Shown here one piece after another: positions 57,132 to 64,000 of a stretch of 64,000 nt of DNA. The stretch comes from Mixophyes australis (taxonomy: Eukaryota; Chordata; Amphibia; Anura; Limnodynastidae), in the NCBI GenBank assembly GCA_036250195.1, contig JAVHZZ010000003.1:82423418-82487417 (forward strand), given 5' to 3'. A program made the position numbers and the translations under genes. Positions within the stretch are counted from its first letter, which is position 1. Each line of letters opens with the position of its first letter. The notes below the pieces were generated by a model. It was not told the origin of the DNA. It saw nothing but the letters and a program-made list of their open reading frames with translations, and made no database searches.

Positions 57132-57669
57132 CTGCAATATTCGCACAAGTTATATTGGATGACTTCATAAAATATACTCACGAGGGATATTTTATTAAGA
57201 TGGAGTCAAATATGGTCAAATATTTATGTAAAATTAACACCCATTTTATAAACCAGACATATACTGAATGTTTAAAAAACAAAATATTTTTGTTTTAAAC
57301 TACTAATAATCAAATTAAACATTGACATTGTCTGGAGATAAGGTATAAAAAAAAAAAAAAAAAAAGAAGGACTTTAATTTGTAAGTGTGTGATCACTAGC
57401 CACCTGGACTAAACGGGTCTCATAAGATCAGGCCATTCAGCCCGAGTTCCGAATAGCTAGATTTATACTATTTGGTCACAGACATGGGTAACCAATCAGG
57501 ACATAGATCCAACTGACCTTCGTGCTCCGGAGGTGAACTCACGTTCATTCCCAAAGCACTATGTAAAAGAGGACTATACATTCTGTAATGGAAGAAAACT
57601 CCTATGTGTGAAAATGTGCAAATGTTACGTGCTGTGCCCTATTAATGTAGTAAATAACATGACTCTTAC

Positions 57670-57809
57670 CTGTCTGAGTTAATTCTCCCATCTCACACAG
57701 TGAATGGCTGGGGAACCGAGGCAGGCTAATCAAAGAACCTTCCATTTGTGCTTCTGAACCTTTTGTCATGTGACTGATAAAATGTGATAAACTGGGATGA
57801 GATGGATTC
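57670..57809 (-). CDS. PXYLP1: 2-phosphoxylose phosphatase, internal exon
   Basis: 140 bp between acceptor TTTTTTGTAG (AG at 57811-57810) and donor GTAAGAGTC (57669-57661). One leading base completes an Arg codon with AG from the previous exon, 46 codons follow (NPSHPSLSHFISHM … CEMGELTQT), and one trailing G joins GT of the terminal exon to make Gly. The phases at both sides agree exactly. SHPLCEMGELTQTG-type sequence is conserved in the family and lies between the RHG motif and the substrate-binding core. The upstream read-through frame to 57955 is intron. Confidence 0.92.
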
Positions 57810-59124
57810 CTACAAAAAAATGTAAATTGAATCGTTAGAAAAACTACAACAAGGAAATATATTTGGTGATCTACAGGCCGAATTACAGTCCCTAGCAAAT
57901 TCCCATGGCCTTGGCAGCATAATATAGTGAGCAGCAGGGCTAATAAAATTGACACATTCTTTACTGATTAACATATCCTAGTATTCTCTAATGGAAAACA
58001 GATTAAGATCCTTACAAATGCAAGGACATGGGGGTGGGGATGTATCAAAGTAAAGTTTTTCCAAACTGCCATTTAAAGTGGCACCTTTACAAAAAGCTAT
58101 GCCATTTATTACATTTTTAAAAAAAAAGCACATCAAGATGCAGTTTTTCAAACAGGCAGATTACAAGCAACAATACTGGTTTTATGGCCTGGGATGCATG
58201 CAAAGGCTGGTTTGCAAGACCATACGGAAAACTGCCCACAAAGACACAGTTTTTTGTTTTTATAGACATGGTTCTCACTGGCGAGACTGGTCAATTTGCA
58301 TGCATTGTGATATAATGCCTATAAAAGTTGCCTGATTTTCAGTTGATTGCTAAAATGCAGCCTTTAAATCCGGCATACAGATGAAACTAGAGCACAGATG
58401 TGGCAGTCACTGTCTTCAGCATGTAAGTTTGCACCAGGCCTATTGGACGCATAAGATATGCCTCTTAAAAGGTGTATCTTAAAGATACATACCAGACGCT
58501 CGCAAAGGATTAAATAAGAGGCATGGCAAAGAGTGTTTTTTTTTACTTTAACAATAACACAGGGTCTGAAATCTAAATTTAACATTCTTTTTTTACCATC
58601 TCATCTAGTTTTTGAATTTGAAATATATGACTTGGTTTGAGGTTACAAACCCATCAAAAATTTTAAAACTGATTCCCAATAAAACAAAGGATTTTCAATT
58701 TTAAAAAAAATTGTTTATTCCCTGATGTTTTACGCTTGTCCATATCAAATTTAAAGTTAGGATCTCAAAGGTATATATAATATTTTTAGTCATTTTTGTT
58801 TATTGCAACATTTGAATATGTTCATATCTGTGTCTATAATGTACTTAATGTATTGTGTTTGTGTGGGTACCACTTATCACAATGTTATATCAGTGATACG
58901 TAGAGCAAAGGTAAAAGAGATGTTATTCGAAGACAGATCAAATAGGATTATAAAGTATTCCGAGCAAGAAAAAATGTGTACATCTGCAACGCCAGACTGC
59001 CATTTATATGAACGCAACAATTGTCCAGGTACTGATTAAAGGAACAGCTGATGAACAAGTTGATAGAGCAGACAAAATACAGCTAGATATGAGGGTCACT
59101 TCATTTAAGGAACACCTACTGTAC
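57810..59124 (-). other. PXYLP1: PXYLP1 intron
   Basis: 1315 bp, GTACAG donor and TTTTTTGTAG acceptor. AT-rich; the frames in it (58078-58335, 58803-59039 plus) have no known domains. Confidence 0.8.
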
Positions 59125-59251
59125 CTGCCTGGCTCCAAGACACAGTCAATATCAGGTCTCTTGGTTTTGGGAATTGCATATAATGGATACCTATCTCCAT
59201 GACGGATCATCACGTGGACGGACAACAGTTTATAGTTATGAGGTGCATGAC
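59125..59251 (-). CDS. PXYLP1: 2-phosphoxylose phosphatase, exon with RHG active-site motif
   Basis: 127 bp from acceptor TTTGCATCCAG (AG at 59253-59252) to donor GTACAG (from 59124). Two leading bases (GT) complete a Gly codon; 41 codons follow (HAPHNYKLLSVHVMIRHGDR … CVLEPG) and AG is left for the next exon. VMIRHGDRYP contains the RHGxRxP motif whose His is the phospho-acceptor in histidine acid phosphatases. The missing N-terminal part (cytoplasmic tail, signal anchor and stem, roughly the first 80 residues in the human protein) must be encoded beyond about 59260. I found no candidate exon up to 64000, so it is probably outside the window. Confidence 0.92.
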
Positions 59252-59345
59252 CTGGATGCAAAGAAAGAATAAGTTGGAAAAAAAATCCGGTATCTAAATA
59301 AAGAAGAAGGTTCCCAGGGAAAAAAGGTAGATTTATGAAATTATA

Positions 59346-59350
<5 letters not shown>

Positions 59351-59388
<38 letters not shown>
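59351..59388. repeat. (TA)n microsatellite
   Basis: About 19 uninterrupted TA dinucleotides, followed by a short CA-rich stretch. Likely polymorphic. Confidence 0.95.
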
Positions 59389-59391
<3 letters not shown>

Positions 59392-59462
59392 CACATATAC
59401 ACGCACACACAGTACTACGCCGCTTCCCTAATAAATAAAATAATGACACTTGTTATACTTAA

Positions 59463-60050
59463 GCTGGGTACACACTACAGGATTTTCGGCCAATAATTGG
59501 ATGTTTGGTCAGATTTCGTGTGAATGTGTATAATGACACAATGATGTAAAGTCATCCCAAGGTGCCGATCATCGTTTCATTTGGTTGGTTGTACCGTTTA
59601 ATATTTTTCGATCAATCGCCTAACGATCATGTAGTGTGTATACACTCATGCTGACGATCTCCATAGAGTTTACAGAGTCAGGCTCTTTTCAGCCGATGTT
59701 AGCAGAGTCAGAGCGCATAAATGTAGAGAGCGCTGTAGAAGGAATAATTCATTTGTTCGTTCTGAGACAGAATATTTTGTTTCAGAGTCACAGATGCTAA
59801 CGAAATTTGTTAGGACATGTGGATAGTTATATCAAGGCGGTTTTAATCAGTGTGACAATGTAACAGTAGTGAATGAATGAATATTGTGCTGTTATTCTCC
59901 GGACTAGAGGACCAGATAAAGAGCACAGATATGAAGGTAAATCGTGTCAGTGTGTATGGATGAATCGTCAGACTGATCGGACCTTCAGTTGTAGGTATAA
60001 TCGTTTGAGGTAACAAGTTGGTTGGAAAAATTCTTCAGTGTGTACCCAGC
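59463..60050. mobile_element. TTAA-flanked MITE, GCTGGGTACACAC family
   Basis: Exact TTAA at both sides (59459-59462 and 60051-60054) with inverted termini GCTGGGTACACACTA and CAGTGTGTACCCAGC. 588 bp, no transposase. A diverged copy is at 17994-18405. TTAA duplication is the hallmark of piggyBac and Kolobok superfamilies; I cannot choose between them. Confidence 0.85.
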
Positions 60051-61165
60051 TTAACATATCTTTCACCCACAATCAGATTTGAATATTCCCCACAATTTAT
60101 CTTTGTTTCAAGGATTTATTTTGTACCTTTCTAACCAACATCAGACAATGAATAGATAACATTTACTGGTACATAAGAGAACTGTGAAATCAACATCTCA
60201 CTCTTTACACAGATTGTAAACATTACTATGATCCCCTATCATCAAAGACATTCAATTGGAGGGTGACAGGTAAATATTGCATAATTTCCATATCTGATAA
60301 CCGTTCCGAATTTCTTGGGTCCGTCCCGAGATTTCACTGCTAACTGGGTCCTTAGACTCCCAGGAAATGCTCATCCATTTGCTACATGTTTTCATGTACT
60401 TTACTCAGTTTGCTCCTCCAACAGCCTGGAATGTATTTCGGGTGGGATTGAAAGGAGTGGAGATGCTTGTGGCACTTAATAGGACACCTCTCTTGGTTAC
60501 ATTGGTGTTTTAGATCAGGAAACAGCAGAGTTATAAAGCGAGGATATGCTCACTCAGCGTAACATGGAAGTGAGTGCTTGCAGTAGTCTGACAGTGGAAT
60601 CACCATGGTGTGACATGTGAACAGTATTCTCCATTCTCTTCCATCTTATGCTGAATAAGTATCTCAGCATACCCTCACTTTAGCGTGCTGCTGCTGCTTT
60701 GTGCCCGAACCACCTTGCCCCATCTAAGAATAGAAGATTATTTGATTTTTTGTTTCCAGCAACTGTTTGCAATTTTTTGTTTGTAAGTTATTTAAGAGAA
60801 AAACAGCACAGATTGTGCTGTAGACATTTTATTTAACATAATTATGTCTACCTGTTTGGCTAAAGATTTAGCACAATGTCCATATTTTGTACTATTCACA
60901 AAGAAAAGCTCTAAAAACAATTGGGATTAAAACGATGCAGCCCATTCAATCTCTGTGCGACCCAACAGCATAAGAGCCAGGAATGCAAAAGGAAATCCTG
61001 TGTCTCTGAAACACACTGAAATGATAAGGAAAAGCAAAGAAAGGAGAAAAAGATTTGTTCCTATCGCACTAATGAAGAGCACTTACCCTATATAATGATA
61101 TAGAGGATTGAATACCTATCAAATAACCACTTGAAGGGGTGCAACCTATCGCTATAGTCATCATG

Positions 61166-62346
61166 GATTCAAACAAAAAGAGAGCAATAGAATTGTTAGG
61201 TGCACATGGGCTCACTGAATGAATCTTCTATTCAGTATGGATGGACAAAGGGTTAAAACATAACTTTTATTAGTCACTAAAAACAGCGAGATATATTGTG
61301 TAATATCTTATATAAAACCAATAGTGTGATTTAAATTGTCTGGATGCACTCACTGCCTTATATAAATATAGCAATCTAGGGTATTTGTAGGGTATTTGTG
61401 TGATGATCACAATATTGATTCCAATTAGTCAAAATTTAGAGAGTGAGATAGCTCCTCAATTTAGCAGCCATATACATACTTCCAATACCAATCACCCCTG
61501 ATGAAAAAATATATTATTGGGAGGATATAAAGTGATCCTATGTCTCAACACTACCCAATATACATCAGGCTACAATCAAAAATAGTGGGGAGAATATGCT
61601 GGCTAACTAAATAATTGAACAAAAGCAAATATAACCCCCCAATGAGCATTTCACCTGCTCTAGATTCAATGAAACAAATAAACCATGCAAATAGCAGTCT
61701 TTAAATACAGGAATAATATCCTCAGTCAATATTAGCACAGAATCTAGCAGAGTAGATGCATATTATGGGGAGTGACTTGCTACCTCTTTCAACAACGCTC
61801 TACTAACTCTGGAGATATTAGAGCAATCATTCAGACAAAGTATCCCTAATATAGTGCAAAATAGGCTGAGGCATCCAGCGAGACGCCGATGCGCGTTTCG
61901 CTGGTTGTGCTTAGTCTTGGCAGTGTTTATTCTCCCCACTATTTTTTATTCTAGCCTGATGTATATTGGGTAGTGTTGAGACATAGGATCATTTATATCC
62001 TCCCAATAATATATTTTTTCATCAAGGGCGATTGGTATTGGAAGTATGTATATGGCTGCTAAATTGAGGAGCTATCTCACTCTCTAAATTTTGATTAATT
62101 GGAATCAATATTGTGATCATCACACAAATACCCTAGATTGCTATATTTATATAAGGCAGTGAGTGCATCCAGCCAATTTAAATCACACTATTGGTTTTAT
62201 ATAAGATATTACACAATATATCTCGCTGGTTTTAGTGACTAATAAAAGTTATGTTTTAACCCTTTGTCCATCCATACTGAATAGAAGATTTATTCAGTGA
62301 GCCCATGTGCACCTAACAATTCTTTTGCTCTTTTTTTGTTTGAATC
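61166..62346. mobile_element. Large fold-back element, arms about 430 bp
   Basis: 61166-61596 and 61928-62346 are reverse complements with few mismatches and small indels. The outer edge is GATTCAAACAAAAAGAGAGC paired with GCTCTTTTTTTGTTTGAATC; the inner edge is AATAGTGGGGAGAATA paired with TATTCTCCCCACTATT. Loop 61597-61927 (331 bp) is not palindromic overall but contains, at 61875-61904, a 12-bp-arm hairpin CCAGCGAGACGC / GCGTTTCGCTGG. No open frame of note and no clear target duplication. It lies in a PXYLP1 intron. Could be a fold-back transposon or two facing copies of one repeat. Confidence 0.85.
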
Positions 62347-62379
62347 TCTGAAACACACGCCAACTTTTTTCTTCTCCCC

Positions 62380-62671
62380 TCTGAGAAAACCCAGAGGGGA
62401 GATTCAAGCGGCAAGTGGGGGGTGTCGTGATGCATTTCGTGTCAACGTGGCCTTGAACCCTGCTGTCCAATGCGGAGATTCGCTGCATCGCACAGCAGGG
62501 CTGGGACCATAATGACGCCATTCGATGCAAATAACTTCATCACTCTCCAACCATACCCACTTCATTAGGGAAGTAGGTGGGATGCGGGAGGGTGCCCTGC
62601 TCTTCCAGGAGGGCTCTCCAAAATTTGGGAGTCAGATGGACCTTCCGTGAGAGTAGTCAAGCATGCGCTAA
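62380..62671. mobile_element. Diverged relative of the CATACTTGCC element
   Basis: Contains TAATGACGCCATTCGATGC, GGGATGCGGGAGGGTGCCC, CTCCAAAATTTGGGAGTC and GAGAGTAGTCAAGCATG, which match the element at 53905-54189 read in reverse complement. The left boundary is uncertain. Confidence 0.5.
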
Positions 62672-63832
62672 AGCTAGCCACAGACGTAGTCATCCAAATG
62701 TTCAATGCTGTACTTTTTTTCTAATTACTCACATATATTTAGTGTGTGGGCACAGAACCAATAATATATGATCAGTAATTGTTTAAAAATTACTTCATAC
62801 AACTCTACATATTTCTGTTGCCAACATGAACTGCAAAGTGTGTACCTGCAGTGTGTTATTTACGTAACCTTGTCAGTATTTCTCAGACAATACTATACAG
62901 CTAATCCTCATATATGGCTTACATAAATAATGGATGTAAAGGTACAATGGGACTATCCTTATTATGTGCCACTGTTTTACATAGGTTGAAGTGCACCTAG
63001 AAATGCACTACAGACAGGCAAATGGGAGGAGCATAGTGTTACGAGTATAAGTATAGGGACGAGATAAATGACCACCATTACTTTAATCCTTTAGTAAAGA
63101 TGTACTGATGGCAGATCGTCATCAGGGGATGTGTAATGTAATAAGAGGTATAAAGCTTGGTGAAAGCGTCTTGGTCGTATTAGCTGTGTTCCTGTAATGC
63201 AACATTTTCCAACAAACTATTACTATATTTATTCACGTCTGAGAGCTTGAGACTTAGTCGAGATAAACAAAATGCACAACAGTTGCGGAGTGACTTCCGG
63301 GGGGGATAAACACACTATACCAAAACCTTCTATATCACCAGTAGAGCTGCTAATTACAGTGGGGACTAAATGCCTCTTAAGGAATAATTAAGCAGCAATA
63401 CTGAGGACACACAAAAAGCACTAGTAGAAAGGAAATAATTATGACAAAACCCGTACTTTATACCTTTGTATAGTTACTACACAATACAATTATACGTGCT
63501 AACACTTCAATATCATATAAAAATAATCTCCTATAGTTAATCATGTCACATAGTATTTAAATCTTAAAGGAAGCAAGACCGATCGGAATCCTTATTAAGT
63601 CCTTAGGGAATAAAGTCCCCAATTTATCTATCAAGTAACATTGATGATTTGCCATCTCCTCCTCTCCTTGACATTCCTACTTGTTCTAACACAGCCCATC
63701 TAACCTGCGAGCCGGCATGTCGTAACTCAGAAAATGCTGTGCTGCATACATTTCAAAATATGTCATGTCAGCAGTATCTCTACTGAGCAAATTCCTCATT
63801 CTGCTTTTATGTTCTATCAAACACAGCTTAAC

Positions 63833-64000
63833 CTAGTGTTTCCCAAATCCAGTCCTCAGAGAGCACTAACAGTGTATGATTTCCAGATCACACATCACAC
63901 AATTAGTATTGCCTGTGGATCTTTTGCAATTAGCAATGAATACACCTGTGCTCCAGCAAGAAGATATGGAAAGCATGCACTGTTAGTGCTCCCCGAGGAC
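63833..64000. mobile_element. hAT-like palindromic MITE cut by window edge
   Basis: Starts CTAGTGTTTCCCAAATCCAG with AGAGCACTAACAGTG. The last bases of the window, GCACTGTTAGTGCTCCCCG, are the inverse of that segment, so the right terminus should lie just beyond 64000. The CAGTGTTTCCCAA-type end is common among vertebrate hAT derivatives. Confidence 0.65.

Larger units (their letters stand above)
59252..64000 (-). other. PXYLP1: PXYLP1 upstream intron (runs off right edge)
   Basis: No upstream coding exon recognised. The interval holds a TA microsatellite, a TTAA MITE, a large fold-back element and a hAT-like relic, listed separately. 60055-61165 shows nothing recognisable. 62672-63832 shows nothing recognisable. 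Confidence 0.65.

Noticed and set aside
57602..57955. 117-codon minus-strand frame
   Set aside because: Its middle is the PXYLP1 internal exon; both ends are intron beyond clear splice sites.
59252..64000. Search for the PXYLP1 start exon with its membrane anchor
   Set aside because: No minus-strand frame shows a short basic tail plus hydrophobic segment followed by a phase-1 donor; the exon is probably beyond the window.

Overview
This is 64 kb of vertebrate nuclear DNA, most likely from an amphibian and probably a frog. The evidence is two conserved vertebrate genes in split exons with GT-AG boundaries, a CpG-rich promoter, and a dense AT-rich background of transposable-element debris. The repeat mix (palindromic MITEs with TTA/TAA, TTAA or 8-bp target duplications, Tc1-like elements, CR1, L2-like and Tx1-type L1 LINEs, a Penelope-like relic, Ty3/gypsy relics and a tRNA-type SINE with an L2-like tail) fits anurans well. 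The species cannot be named from the sequence.

Only two protein-coding genes are supported, both on the minus strand. The first coding exon of CUL3 (cullin-3, scaffold of the BTB-CUL3-RBX1 ubiquitin ligases) lies at 20905-20970 and ends at a clean GTAAGA donor. Its promoter is a CpG-rich block with a TCTCGCGAGA palindrome and a YY1-like ATGGCGG core. CUL3 intron 1 runs from 20904 to the left edge of the window, and no second exon is visible. The last three coding exons of PXYLP1, or a close relative (2-phosphoxylose phosphatase, a Golgi histidine-type phosphatase of proteoglycan linker synthesis), lie at 59125-59251, 57670-57809 and 56200-57131. They join in consistent phases and encode about 400 residues, including RHGDRYP and the late HD motif. 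The exon or exons with the start codon and membrane anchor are beyond 64000.

Layout: 1-20904 is CUL3 intron 1, carrying many short palindromic DNA-transposon derivatives and one SINE. 20860-21300 is the CUL3 promoter and exon 1. 21300-56100 is intergenic and repeat-rich: nested hAT and Harbinger-like MITEs inside SINE/L2 tails (21.8-22.9 kb), a 692-bp hAT-like element (23.2-23.8 kb), a frameshifted Tc1 element (24.6-26.1 kb), a CR1 LINE with an esterase-type ORF1 interrupted by a SINE (26.9-29.8 kb), a Penelope-like relic (29.9-30.8 kb), a gypsy-type LTR remnant with a hAT insertion (31.8-32.7 kb), a Ty3/gypsy pol relic (34.4-35.0 kb), an L1/Tx1 3' end (41.5-42.8 kb) directly followed by a 31-bp minisatellite, an L2-like LINE (44.0-45.9 kb), and an opposite-strand LINE fragment abutting a truncated Tc1 element (49.6-51.3 kb). 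56200-64000 is PXYLP1 with its introns, which hold a TTAA-flanked 588-bp MITE and a 1.18-kb fold-back element with arms of about 430 bp.

The most unusual observations are the fold-back element with a GCGAAACGCGC hairpin in its loop, a related motif at two other loci (possibly decayed hammerhead-like cores), the exact 62-bp dimeric minisatellite, the several datable nested insertions, and the CUL3-PXYLP1 neighbourhood, which differs from the human arrangement. All assignments come from reading the sequence and from memory of the families; no database search was run.
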